A stretch of DNA of 64,000 nucleotides from CAYUET01 sp964443875 (GTDB lineage Bacteria; Auribacterota; JAFGBW01): the NCBI GenBank assembly GCA_964443875.1, contig CAYUET010000008.1, positions 1 to 64,000 on the forward strand, read 5' to 3'. The notes beneath the pieces were generated by a model. It was not told the origin of the DNA. It worked only from the letters and a program-made list of their open reading frames with translations, and ran no database searches. A program made the translations under genes and the position numbers. Below, one piece after another: positions 34,530 to 43,908 of this stretch (position 1 is the stretch's first letter; each line of letters starts with the position of its first letter).

Positions 34530-36383
34530 ATGTTCCTAGAAAATATTCAAAGCCCGAAAGACCTTAAAAACAAATCTTTTTCCGACTTAAAAATCCTGTC
34601 TGAAGAAATCCGTGAAATGATCATGCAGGTGGTTTCAAAGAAAGGGGGGCACCTGGCGTCCTCTCTGGGAGCGGTGGAGCTCTGTGTTGCACTTCACTAC
34701 TGCCTGAATACTCCGGATGACTCCCTCATTTTTGACGTCGGACATCAGTCCTATGCCCATAAGATTTTATGCGGCCGCAAAGACCGTTTTCATCTTCTCC
34801 GCGAGTTTGAGGGGGTGAGCGGTTTTCCCAATATTCATGAATCCCCCTATGATGTCTTTACCACAGGACACGCCTCCGCCGCCCTTTCCTGTGCACAGGG
34901 GATGGCTGAAGCCAAAAAACTCCTGAAAGATTCCTCCCGGACTGTCGCTGTCATCGGTGACGGCTCCCTTACCGGAGGCATGAGCTTTGAAGCGCTGAAC
35001 TATGCCGGGCACAGACAAAGCGAAATGCTCGTCATCGTGAATCACAATGAGATGAGCATCTCCCCTTCCGTGGGCGCCTTAAGTCAATACCTCACCCAGC
35101 TCGTCGCCGCTCCGGTTTACAACAGAATCAAAGACGAACTCGACCGTTTTCTGGAATATTTTTCCTTTACCAAGCTGCTTTCCATGAAGGCACGCAAATT
35201 TGAAGAAGCGCTCAAGGGGCTCATGATTCCCGGTCTTTATTTTGAAGAACTCGGTTTCCGTTATTTTGGCCCTATCGATGGCCACGATTTCAATATTCTG
35301 ATTCCCACGCTGAAGAATGTCCTTTCCCTCAAAGGACCCAAAATTCTTCATGTCATCACCAAAAAAGGCCGGGGATGCCTTTTTTCAGAAGAAAATTCGG
35401 AAGACTATCACAGCGCCGTTCCCTTTGACCGGGCAACCGGAAACCCGGTTAAAATGCCTGAAGACGGCTTTGGCGACATCTTTGCTAAAAAACTCTGCGC
35501 TCTGGCCGAAACCAATGATAAAATCGTGGCCGTGACTGCAGCCATGCTGAAAGGGACCGGACTCAATCACTTTGCTGAAAAAAATCCAAAAAAAATTTTT
35601 GATGTGGGCATTGCCGAAGAACACGCGGTTGCCTTTGCAGGCGGTTTATGCAAGGCAGGACTGAGACCTTTTATTGCGGTTTATTCCACTTTTCTTCAGC
35701 GTGCCATAGACCAGATTTTTCACGACGTTGCGCTTCAGGAGCTTCCTGTCTCCTTTGTCCTTGACAGAGCCGGCGTTGTAGGCGAAGACGGCCCCACGCA
35801 TCACGGCATCTTTGATATCGCTTATCTGCGCATGATTCCGGAAATCGTCTGCATGGCGCCCAAAGACAAGGAAGAACTTGAAGCCATGGTGGAATTCATG
35901 CTGACGCTCTCAAGACCCAACACTCTCCGTTATCCCAAAGGTAAAGTCTATTCCCTGGGGCCTACTCCGGAAATCAGGCTCGGAAAAGCGGAGGTGATGA
36001 GGGAGGGAAAAAAGGTTTGTCTCGTGGCCATTGGGGCCATGGTTAAAAACGCCCTCGAAGCCTCTGAGCTTCTTGCAAAAGAAAACACATTCTGCGGACT
36101 TGTAAACGCCCGCTTTATCAAACCTCTGGATACGGAACTTCTGAAGAAACTCGCCTCTGAATATGAAGTCATTATCACCCTCGAGGAAGCCGCCCTTGCC
36201 GGGGGCTTCGGAAGCGCTATTCTGGAATTGTTTGAAAAGGAAAAACTGCTTCAGAAAACAAAACTGATCCGCCTGGGATTTCCGGACGAATTCATCCCCA
36301 TGGCCAAAAGGGAAATGCAGATGTCCATGTACGGGATTGACGCGGAAGCCATTGTAAAACAGGTTAAAAGCCTCTTTTCATGA
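34530..36383 (+). CDS. dxs: 1-deoxy-D-xylulose-5-phosphate synthase
   Basis: The protein contains the thiamine-diphosphate site (GDGSLTGGMSFEALNYAG), the catalytic-region GHQSYAHKIL and HGHASAA-like segments, and a transketolase-type Pyr domain with GIAEEHAV and DRAGVVGEDGPTHHG. It condenses pyruvate and glyceraldehyde 3-phosphate, the first step of the MEP isoprenoid pathway. I start it at the ATG at 34530 (617 residues, usual length); an in-frame ATG 72 bases upstream adds a stretch unlike the family. No other MEP gene is in view. Confidence 0.96.
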   Translation: MFLENIQSPKDLKNKSFSDLKILSEEIREMIMQVVSKKGGHLASSLGAVELCVALHYCLNTPDDSLIFDVGHQSYAHKILCGRKDRFHLLREFEGVSGFPNIHESPYDVFTTGHASAALSCAQGMAEAKKLLKDSSRTVAVIGDGSLTGGMSFEALNYAGHRQSEMLVIVNHNEMSISPSVGALSQYLTQLVAAPVYNRIKDELDRFLEYFSFTKLLSMKARKFEEALKGLMIPGLYFEELGFRYFGPIDGHDFNILIPTLKNVLSLKGPKILHVITKKGRGCLFSEENSEDYHSAVPFDRATGNPVKMPEDGFGDIFAKKLCALAETNDKIVAVTAAMLKGTGLNHFAEKNPKKIFDVGIAEEHAVAFAGGLCKAGLRPFIAVYSTFLQRAIDQIFHDVALQELPVSFVLDRAGVVGEDGPTHHGIFDIAYLRMIPEIVCMAPKDKEELEAMVEFMLTLSRPNTLRYPKGKVYSLGPTPEIRLGKAEVMREGKKVCLVAIGAMVKNALEASELLAKENTFCGLVNARFIKPLDTELLKKLASEYEVIITLEEAALAGGFGSAILELFEKEKLLQKTKLIRLGFPDEFIPMAKREMQMSMYGIDAEAIVKQVKSLFS

Positions 36384-36426
36384 ACTCCTCCGCATCTGGA
36401 CCGCAGGGAATTTAATCCAAATAAAA

Positions 36427-37758
36427 TTAAAATTTATACCCAATGGAAAGCTGAACACTCACGCCTTCGTTCATGAAGGTGTATTCAGAATTCTTCGACC
36501 CTATAAAAGTGTAGGTATTCAAATCCGCATACCAGTCGTTGATATTTTGATAATTGATCCCCAGGGTGAAAATCCCGGAATAATCCACAAGGTTTTCAAT
36601 CCAGTTGAGCGTGAGGGTATAATCGCTGGTGAAAAATTTGTTAATGGTCGTAAAAACAGCCGCGTAGTATCTGGCGCAGTAATTCATTTCATAAAGATCA
36701 TTGAGAATCAAAAACGTTTTTTTATCTCCGCTTAAAAGAATTCCCTCTGTCCCGTCCACATTGATAGACTCTCTGAAGCGGTATTCGGTCTGGTCTTTAA
36801 AGATATTTTCGTCATAGCCGGCCTCATTGTAGAAAAGCTCTGCGGATAGATTTATTTTCTCGTTCTGATCATTCCAGTCAAAACTTTTTCCCATATTCAG
36901 GCTCGCGCGGCAAATCCATTCCTCTTTGATTCTGTCCCTGTACAGCACTCCGTTTTCCTCCATCATGGAATCCCTTATGAAGCCGTCGGAAAGAGCGATT
37001 TCCCCCGAAACATCTATTTTTAAAATCCGGGTTGAAAAATCATAGCCCCACACAGGCAGATAGCCTTTTTTATTCCACCACGAAAAAGCCATCTCCGTTG
37101 CGCCCGTGAGAAACTCAGCCTTCAAAGCCCCTCCCATTTCCTCTGACTTGAGTTTTTTACCGGTGTCCACAAAGCCATAAAAATTATAATCCGTTCCTCT
37201 CGGTACGTGTATTCTAAGGCCATACACCCCATCCTTGTAGCCTATCCTTTTGATGTAGGTCGCCTTATCCACATTGATCAGGTCCGTGGGGTTCCAGAGG
37301 TAGCAACGGCCCCACTGCAGCACCTGTTTTCCCCATCTGAGATAGACGGCATTCTCGATCGGGGTATCCAGAAAACATTCCTTGAGGTTGGACTGAAAAT
37401 CATTTTCCTTAAAAGAATTGTATAGTTCCACATTTAAAAAAAACTTGTAGAAGCGTTTATACCTGGCATCAAACAGAACATTGCCGATTCCGATACTTTC
37501 CGAATCATTGCCGTCATTCCCCCTCCCTTTCACATAATCCCGGCTTAAGGTCAGAAGGTTAAGGCTTATAAGCTCGCCTGAAATTCCCACGCTGTTTTCT
37601 TTCTCTGCCGTCCCGTCCGTTTTTCCCTCTTTGGGGGGCACGGTCTGCACAACCGTTTCCGTATCCGAAAACATTTCGTCTTCATTCACGGTCATTTCGT
37701 CAGAAAAAGCAATCGCTGAAAGAAAAACAAAAACAATAAAAAGTGCGGGATTTTTCAT
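36427..37758 (-). CDS. Outer-membrane beta-barrel protein of the LolA-like export operon
   Basis: A signal peptide (about 1-18) precedes an acidic, disordered stretch and then amphipathic beta-strands ending in the C-terminal aromatic YKF signature of outer-membrane barrels. Motifs such as VYLRWGKQVLQWGRCYLWNP resemble alginate-export/DUF1302-like porins, but the identity is not certain. Its start overlaps the LolA-like gene stop (ATGA), so it is the last gene of the five-gene operon. It probably receives or inserts the transported molecule at the outer membrane. Confidence 0.75.
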   Translation of the reverse strand: MKNPALFIVFVFLSAIAFSDEMTVNEDEMFSDTETVVQTVPPKEGKTDGTAEKENSVGISGELISLNLLTLSRDYVKGRGNDGNDSESIGIGNVLFDARYKRFYKFFLNVELYNSFKENDFQSNLKECFLDTPIENAVYLRWGKQVLQWGRCYLWNPTDLINVDKATYIKRIGYKDGVYGLRIHVPRGTDYNFYGFVDTGKKLKSEEMGGALKAEFLTGATEMAFSWWNKKGYLPVWGYDFSTRILKIDVSGEIALSDGFIRDSMMEENGVLYRDRIKEEWICRASLNMGKSFDWNDQNEKINLSAELFYNEAGYDENIFKDQTEYRFRESINVDGTEGILLSGDKKTFLILNDLYEMNYCARYYAAVFTTINKFFTSDYTLTLNWIENLVDYSGIFTLGINYQNINDWYADLNTYTFIGSKNSEYTFMNEGVSVQLSIGYKF

Positions 37759-38519
37759 TTGCTTAAATTTTCAAGGTAGGCTTTGGTAAAAACGGCATCG
37801 TCGATTTTATCCGTGATAATTCCGGATATCTCCACCAGTGTCTTGTTCCCCTTTTCAAATTCATCAATATAAAGATGCTCAATGGCAACAAAGCGCTCAT
37901 TCACAACCGTATACTTCCGGTAGTAGGCGGTCTGCATGAGCGTTCCTGAAAGCGAAAAGGCCTGCTCCTTGAGGGGCAGATAATTATCCTTTCTCACCCA
38001 GTAGGTCTTTTTCGGATAATCCACATCATTCACCTTTGCGGTCACTTCAAACTGATACACGGGAATTTTTCCAAGCATGGTTTCGCTGAGCACATCTTTT
38101 CCAGAAACGTCCTTTGCTCCCGTATAAAGTTCAGTCAGCTTGCGTTTTTCAAAGTCATCCCCACGGGCGTCCGTTCCCCCGATGTTCTCATCCCTGTTGA
38201 TGTGCTGAAAAGTGCGCGTGTTTCTGCGGTACATCCAGAAATTGTCATCCACCCGCAAATAGCCGTTTCCCTTTTCATTTTCCGGGGCAGACATCACGAT
38301 CATGAACGAATCATCGGAATCTCGCCGGTAATAAAGCATCTCAATGACTTTCGTGCCCTGGGAGGATTTCTGCTGAGTCAGGACGACTTTGGCGCGCACG
38401 TCTGTTGTCATCTCCATATTGAATTCAATTTTTTCAAGAAGTTCGCTTATGGCCGGCAGGGCGTAAAGCGGATTAAGCAGCAGAAAAAACAGCAAAAGGG
38501 TTGTGACTTGAATCTGCAT
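37755..38519 (-). CDS. LolA-like outer-membrane lipoprotein-sorting protein
   Basis: After a signal peptide (about 1-20, ending LYA) this 254-residue protein shows the pattern of the LolA-like/lipoprotein-sorting family: RAKVVLTQQ, MLYYRRDSDDSFMIVM, FWMYRRNTRTFQHI, LPVYQFEVTAK-type strands, KTYWVRKDNYLPLKEQ and a long alternating beta half-barrel. Such proteins carry hydrophobic cargo through the periplasm. It is encoded between the two permeases and the barrel, forming a periplasmic step of the same system. Confidence 0.85.
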   Translation of the reverse strand: MQIQVTTLLLFFLLLNPLYALPAISELLEKIEFNMEMTTDVRAKVVLTQQKSSQGTKVIEMLYYRRDSDDSFMIVMSAPENEKGNGYLRVDDNFWMYRRNTRTFQHINRDENIGGTDARGDDFEKRKLTELYTGAKDVSGKDVLSETMLGKIPVYQFEVTAKVNDVDYPKKTYWVRKDNYLPLKEQAFSLSGTLMQTAYYRKYTVVNERFVAIEHLYIDEFEKGNKTLVEISGIITDKIDDAVFTKAYLENLSK

Positions 38520-38538
38520 TTTTTGTCCTTATGATTTT

Positions 38539-40281
38539 TTATTCATGGTGTCTGAAGGCCTCTGCGGCGGTCAGGCTGGCGGCCCTTCTGGCCGGAAACC
38601 AGGCAGTTGCCGCGGCAATGAAAAGGATGAGGGAAATATTAAATAGAATCCCTGAAAAAGTCGGAAGAAAATAGAGATGATCCTCGACAAGAAACATTCC
38701 CAGGGGATTATCTTTCATATTCAGGGTCATTCGCGAAACAAGATGCATCACCAGAAAGGCTCCGGCTGTTCCGGCAAGAGATGAAAAAAGCGTCAGAAAG
38801 AGGGTTTCAAGCATAAAGACATTCCTCACATCCTTTTTCTGCATACCTATAGCGCGCATGGTGCCGATTTCCCTTGTCCTTTCGCGGATGGTCATTCTTA
38901 AGGTATTCACCACGCCGATGAGGATAATGAAAAAGAGGATCAGCACCGCAATGAAGGTGATGATGTTCAGGGCGGATTCAAGTTTCAGAATGTCGCTTGC
39001 CGTTTCATACATGGTTGAAACATCCAGCGAGGTCGCCTTCATTTTCTTTTTGAAATCATCTGTGGTCTTGGTTCTGGGAAGAAGAATCCACTCCTCCCCA
39101 AGGCAACCATACAAAGGATCTGTTTTGAGGGGCCTGTCATAGTTCTCATCGCCTGAAGCATCGATGGGAAGATTGTCGTAAAAGGTGTCATAAAAAAGAT
39201 TTTCATTCAAAAGCATCACTCTGTCTGAAAGGCAGTTCTTAAGGCTTATGACCCCGGTAACCGCATACTCCCGGGCAGTCCTCTTTCCATCGAATTTATT
39301 TTCATAGGTCATTTCAATCTTTTCACCCGCTCTTGCTCCCAGTTGTTCAGAAAGCGCCTGCGTCAACAGCACCCCCTTTTTTCCCAGTGCTTCCTTTGCC
39401 TCACCCTGAATCAGGGGCGCATGGTTTAAAATTATTTTTTTGGTTTCCTCATCATTTAAAAAGGGTAAGACAGAAACATTCGCCTGCTTCTCCTTACATT
39501 TAATCACAGAAGGAATCAGGGCCTTTTTCGGCGAAAGCGCCTTGTGAATGCGGTCTGCAACCTTAACCGATTCCTCCTTCGGATTATCGAGGGAGATGTT
39601 CAGGCTTCCCACTTCCCAGGGGCGGTATCCCAAAAGCTTCTTGGTATTTTTAAGCTCCACAAAAACAACTCCCGACATAAAGATATTGGTAATTTTCATT
39701 ATTCCGACCACGGTCAGCCGCTCCGCCTGATCCTGGCCGAAAATATTCTTATAGCGAACCCTCAGGATGTCGTTGACCTTCACATTCAGATCCGAGGCCT
39801 TGTCTGTGGAAAGAATAGCCGGATTTTCAATTGTTTCATCATGCAGAGACTCAAATTTTCCTTCCATCATTCTGAAGGACTGCTCATACTCCCTGCGCAG
39901 TTTTTCCGACACCTCAACCGTGGTGTCCACGCCCACGAGCATGACGGTTTCCGCATGGCCATTTCCAACCGCCCTGCAGGGAATTCCCACTCCCTCATCC
40001 AGCTGCGTTTCCGGGGGCAGGCAGGCATTGATCGTTTTCATCATTCTGTCTTTATCGCGGAAGATCTGGCAGAAAATCCTGTTTTTCTCATAAAAGGCAA
40101 CGCTCACATGCCCTGTCACATAGCGGATGATCCGGTTGAACATCACGTCTGAAATTCCGTGCGAAAAGGAGTTGGCGACAATCAGGATCATGACGCCCAC
40201 CCCGATGGAGATCCCCAGAAGAATGTTTCTTCTTTTCTGACGGAAAAGATTTCTAAGGCTGATCATGGCTAAAAATTTCAT
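38539..40281 (-). CDS. FtsX/MacB-type ABC permease, second copy
   Basis: This 580-residue protein has one N-terminal membrane span (after SLRNLFRQKRRN), a large periplasmic domain and three C-terminal spans, the FtsX/MacB/LolCE layout. The last part carries the coupling-helix motif RTREIGTMRAIGMQKKDV. It works with the ATPase and the first permease. Its periplasmic domain probably contacts the LolA-like protein encoded next. Confidence 0.92.
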   Translation of the reverse strand: MKFLAMISLRNLFRQKRRNILLGISIGVGVMILIVANSFSHGISDVMFNRIIRYVTGHVSVAFYEKNRIFCQIFRDKDRMMKTINACLPPETQLDEGVGIPCRAVGNGHAETVMLVGVDTTVEVSEKLRREYEQSFRMMEGKFESLHDETIENPAILSTDKASDLNVKVNDILRVRYKNIFGQDQAERLTVVGIMKITNIFMSGVVFVELKNTKKLLGYRPWEVGSLNISLDNPKEESVKVADRIHKALSPKKALIPSVIKCKEKQANVSVLPFLNDEETKKIILNHAPLIQGEAKEALGKKGVLLTQALSEQLGARAGEKIEMTYENKFDGKRTAREYAVTGVISLKNCLSDRVMLLNENLFYDTFYDNLPIDASGDENYDRPLKTDPLYGCLGEEWILLPRTKTTDDFKKKMKATSLDVSTMYETASDILKLESALNIITFIAVLILFFIILIGVVNTLRMTIRERTREIGTMRAIGMQKKDVRNVFMLETLFLTLFSSLAGTAGAFLVMHLVSRMTLNMKDNPLGMFLVEDHLYFLPTFSGILFNISLILFIAAATAWFPARRAASLTAAEAFRHHE

Positions 40282-40288
40282 GGTCTTT

Positions 40289-41809
40289 TTAATCCCTTGT
40301 TATGGCGTCAAGCGGTGTAATGTTCTTTGCGATGCTCACAGGATAAATCACAGAGAGCAGGGTCACAAAAATAAGCTGACAAAGGGTAATGAGGATATCT
40401 CCCCCATTCAGAAGCGGGCTCAAAATATCCCCCCCGTATAAAAGCTGAATCATATCGTTGTGCGTGGTAATCTGAAAAGAGGGAAGGATAAACACGGTCA
40501 CAATCCCCGCAAGCATTCCCGCCCCGCCGAACACAAAGGAAAGAATCGCCGTTTCGCCCACAAACATATTACGGATGAAATTTTTCTGCGCACCCACGGC
40601 CCTCATCATTCCGATTTCAGAAACCCTTTCCAGGGCCGCCATGCTCAGGGTGTTCACGATAATGATAATGGCCACCACAAACAGGAAAATGACAAAGCCG
40701 AATAAAAACCCCTTGATGATCACGGCAAGACTTCCGATCACGCCGGAGGCTTTTTCCCATGTGATGACGCGCACCCCCAGCTGCTTTTCTTCAAGCTTCT
40801 TATTTAAATAGTCAGCCTGCTCCTCAAGATTTGAGCCGCTCTTTAATTTGACTAAAACCAGGTTGAAGGTTCCGTCATCCGAATCCTTTCTGATCAAAGG
40901 CTTTTTTTCCTTTACCTTAAGGTCCTGCATTTGTCCGGCTTTGCTGTCCTTGACAACCATCTCTCCCTCTCCGAACAGCTCATCCAGATTTTCATTATTA
41001 AGGTTTAAAAGCGCCTGTTTTTCCTGGGGAACATTCTCCAGATTCTCAGAGCCGGAAAAATACCCCAGGCATTCCCTGTAGGATTCAATGTCCACAATCA
41101 GGAAATGCCCCCAGAATGTATTCAATGCCTTGTATTTGATGATGCCCTTGATGCCCGTGCGCACATCCGTTGAGGAATTGTTCTCATTAAGCCCCAGAAA
41201 AATCTCCTCGGTCTTGACTCGGAGATCCTTTTTGTTTTGCCTGGCCTCAGGGGTGAGATTTTCATCCACAATCCCCCCTTCTTCCGGCAAAAGCCACAGG
41301 CTCGTGTAATTATAAAATTCATTTCTTGCAAAAGTGGGCACAAGCACGCCCTTTTCATTGTCCTTCAAAAGGCGGCCTTCAATGGCCTTGATGTTATCCC
41401 CGAACATTTCCCTGTATTTTTTAAAGTCAACGCCCAGAAGAAAAACGCCGGTCAAATCACTGTCCTCATTGAGCGACATCGCCATATTTTTCCCCACGGG
41501 AAGGAACTTATGAACGCTCTCCTCCGTTTTTAAAACCTCCCGGATAGCCTTGAAATTATGAATCGGGGCAACGGATTTCCCATACATTTCAAAAAGGACA
41601 TTATCGGATTTCTGCTTTTCTGAAACAATCACCAGATGCCCGAGAAATGAGTTGATGATATTGGCCTCGAGCCCCCTGTCCATTCCGGCAATCACCCCGT
41701 TTCCAAGAGTCATGAGAAAGGCCCCGAGAAAAAGAATGAGGCCGATGACAAGGCTTTTACCCTTATGCCTGAGAATATTGCGCCAGGCAATTTTCAAAAT
41801 AAGCATCAT
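40289..41809 (-). CDS. FtsX/MacB-type ABC permease, first copy
   Basis: This 506-residue relative of the next gene's product has the N-terminal span (ILKIAWRNILRHKGKS), a large periplasmic domain and three terminal spans with RVSEIGMMRAVGAQKNF before the third. LolCE-type transporters are heterodimers, so this and the 580-residue protein probably pair. It lies five bases after the ATPase gene stop. Confidence 0.92.
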   Translation of the reverse strand: MMLILKIAWRNILRHKGKSLVIGLILFLGAFLMTLGNGVIAGMDRGLEANIINSFLGHLVIVSEKQKSDNVLFEMYGKSVAPIHNFKAIREVLKTEESVHKFLPVGKNMAMSLNEDSDLTGVFLLGVDFKKYREMFGDNIKAIEGRLLKDNEKGVLVPTFARNEFYNYTSLWLLPEEGGIVDENLTPEARQNKKDLRVKTEEIFLGLNENNSSTDVRTGIKGIIKYKALNTFWGHFLIVDIESYRECLGYFSGSENLENVPQEKQALLNLNNENLDELFGEGEMVVKDSKAGQMQDLKVKEKKPLIRKDSDDGTFNLVLVKLKSGSNLEEQADYLNKKLEEKQLGVRVITWEKASGVIGSLAVIIKGFLFGFVIFLFVVAIIIIVNTLSMAALERVSEIGMMRAVGAQKNFIRNMFVGETAILSFVFGGAGMLAGIVTVFILPSFQITTHNDMIQLLYGGDILSPLLNGGDILITLCQLIFVTLLSVIYPVSIAKNITPLDAITRD

Positions 41810-41814
41810 AAAAA

Positions 41815-42498
41815 TTACCCGTTCTCCAAAACCAGAAGTCCATCCCTGATCTTTACGATATCCCTTGCGTACTTCAAGACATTCGCGTCGTGCGTGGAAA
41901 AAATAAAGGTTGTTTTTTCCTTCTGATTCATCTCCCGCATGATTTCCAGAATCTGGGAGCCGGTCACGGAATCCAGGTTGGCCGTAGGCTCATCGGCGAG
42001 CACAATATCCGGCTTGGTCACAAGGGCCCGCGCAATGGACACCCTTTGCCTCTGCCCTCCCGAGAGCTCTGCCGGACGGTGCCGGATATGCTCTTTCAGG
42101 CCCACGGCATCGATCAGCTGCTCAGCCCTTTTCCGGACTTCGCTCCTTGAGTGCTTTTTCATCAGAAGAAGCGGGAACTCCACATTTTCCGCAACATCGA
42201 GAACCGGAATAAGGTTAAAGGTCTGAAAAATAAAACCGATCTTATGAAGGCGGATGTCTGTGATCTGCCGGTCATGGAGGGAGGTAATTTCCTGGCCTTT
42301 AATCTTCACACTGCCCTCCGAGGCAAAATCAATGCAGCCGATGATGTTTAAAAGCGTGGTTTTTCCGCTGCCGGAAGGGCCGATGACACTTAAAAAATCC
42401 CCCTGCTCCACTGAAAAATCAACTCCCCTCAGGGCTTCAACCGTGGTCTTTCCAAGAGCATAATTTTTCTTCAACTTCTTCGTTTCAATTATTTTCAT
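41815..42498 (-). CDS. LolD/MacB-type ABC ATP-binding protein
   Basis: This ATPase (227 residues from the chosen start) has Walker A GPSGSGKTT, signature LSGGQRQR, Walker B VLADEP and a FSTHD switch histidine, all as in LolD/MacB ATPases. I choose the ATG at 42498 because AGGAAG lies seven bases upstream; an ATG at 42513 has no such site. It is the first gene of the five-gene transport operon that continues through two permeases, a LolA-like protein and an outer-membrane barrel. Confidence 0.95.
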   Translation of the reverse strand: MKIIETKKLKKNYALGKTTVEALRGVDFSVEQGDFLSVIGPSGSGKTTLLNIIGCIDFASEGSVKIKGQEITSLHDRQITDIRLHKIGFIFQTFNLIPVLDVAENVEFPLLLMKKHSRSEVRKRAEQLIDAVGLKEHIRHRPAELSGGQRQRVSIARALVTKPDIVLADEPTANLDSVTGSQILEIMREMNQKEKTTFIFSTHDANVLKYARDIVKIRDGLLVLENG

Positions 42499-42712
42499 GG
42501 ATTCTTCCTGCATGAATTTTGAATGATAGAAAAGACTATCCGCAATCCTTGATGAAGGAAATCAAATATTCATCAAAGGCGCAACAAATTCCGCGAGTTA
42601 TGATCATTTTTAAGCAAGGAGGGGGTCTCCCCACATTTATTGATTGATAAAAAATTTCTTTTTGGAGATAGTTAATTTTTACTTTTTTAAACGTTACAAC
42701 AGGAAAAAAAAG

Positions 42713-43894
42713 ATGAACGCAGAAGAGCAATTCAAATATTTAAGCTGGGGTGTGGAACAGTTCATCACCCGGGAAGACTTCAAACAGAAACTTGTGGATT
42801 CCGAAAAAAAAGGCCAGCCCCTGGTCGTGAAGCTGGGGGTTGACCCCACAGCCCCGGACATCCATTTTGGTCATACCGTGGTTTTAAGAAAACTTCGCCA
42901 GTTTCAGGATGCAGGTCATCAGGCTGTCCTGCTCATCGGCGGATTCACCTCCCAGATCGGAGACCCTTCAGGAAAATCCAAAACAAGACCGGCCTTAAGC
43001 CCTGAAGATATCAGGGTGAATGCAGCCACCTACCTGGAACAGGTTGAGAAAATCCTGATCCGTGAAAAACTGAAAGTCGTGGATAATTCCGACTGGCTCA
43101 ACCCCATGACGCTCAAAGACATGATCAAGCTCTTAAGCCAGGCCACCATGTCCAAAATCCTTGAACACAACACCTTCAAGGATCGCTTCAAGGAAGCCGA
43201 GAGCATCCGCATGCATGAATTCATCTACCCCTTCCTTCAGGCCTATGATTCCATTCACCTTAAGGCCGACATTGAGCTCGGCGGCACGGATCAGCTTTTC
43301 AACATCGCCCTTGGCCGCGAGCTCCAGAAAGAATACGGGCAAAGGCCCCAGAGCGCCCTTTTAATGCCTGTACTGACAGGCACAGACGGCATGCAGAAAA
43401 TGTCCAAATCCCTCGGCAACTACATCGGGGTCAATGAATCCCCCAAGGTGATGGCCCAGAAGCTTCTCAATATGCCGGATAAAAACATAGTCACCTATTT
43501 TCAGCTTTTGACTTCGCTTCCGCCTGAAGAAGTGCTGGAGATCGAAAAGAAAATGACGGAATCGCCCTCCACGGAAACGATCCTCGATTTTAAAAACAAA
43601 CTCGTGGAAGAGGTTTTAAAAATCTATCATCCCGGAAGCTCCGCCTCCTCTGTGGACGTGCTTGAAATTTCCGCCAGTGAATGCACAGAGGGCCGCCTGA
43701 ATCTCATGAAAGCCATGCAGCTCGCAGGCTTCATCAAATCCAACCGCGAGGGCGTTCAGTTCCTTCAAAACGGGGCTGTTCGCGTTGCCGAACAGATTAT
43801 CCAGGATAAGAACTTTGAAATTGACCTCACAAAAGGCGAAGTCATGCTCAATGTGGGCAAAAAGAAGTTCATTCAGCTCAAGCTTAAAGTTTAA
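42713..43894 (+). CDS. tyrS: Tyrosyl-tRNA synthetase
   Basis: The class I signatures are present: HFGHTVVLRKL (HIGH-like) and KMSKS, with LGGTDQLFN between them and a C-terminal S4 RNA-binding domain. The 393-residue form resembles the TyrZ-type enzyme. The ATG at 42713 is preceded by AGGA; an in-frame upstream ATG (42644) adds 23 hydrophobic residues foreign to the family. It is divergent from the export operon and ends next to mazG. Confidence 0.96.
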   Translation: MNAEEQFKYLSWGVEQFITREDFKQKLVDSEKKGQPLVVKLGVDPTAPDIHFGHTVVLRKLRQFQDAGHQAVLLIGGFTSQIGDPSGKSKTRPALSPEDIRVNAATYLEQVEKILIREKLKVVDNSDWLNPMTLKDMIKLLSQATMSKILEHNTFKDRFKEAESIRMHEFIYPFLQAYDSIHLKADIELGGTDQLFNIALGRELQKEYGQRPQSALLMPVLTGTDGMQKMSKSLGNYIGVNESPKVMAQKLLNMPDKNIVTYFQLLTSLPPEEVLEIEKKMTESPSTETILDFKNKLVEEVLKIYHPGSSASSVDVLEISASECTEGRLNLMKAMQLAGFIKSNREGVQFLQNGAVRVAEQIIQDKNFEIDLTKGEVMLNVGKKKFIQLKLKV

Positions 43895-43908
43895 ACCTGT
43901 TTCTTTTT

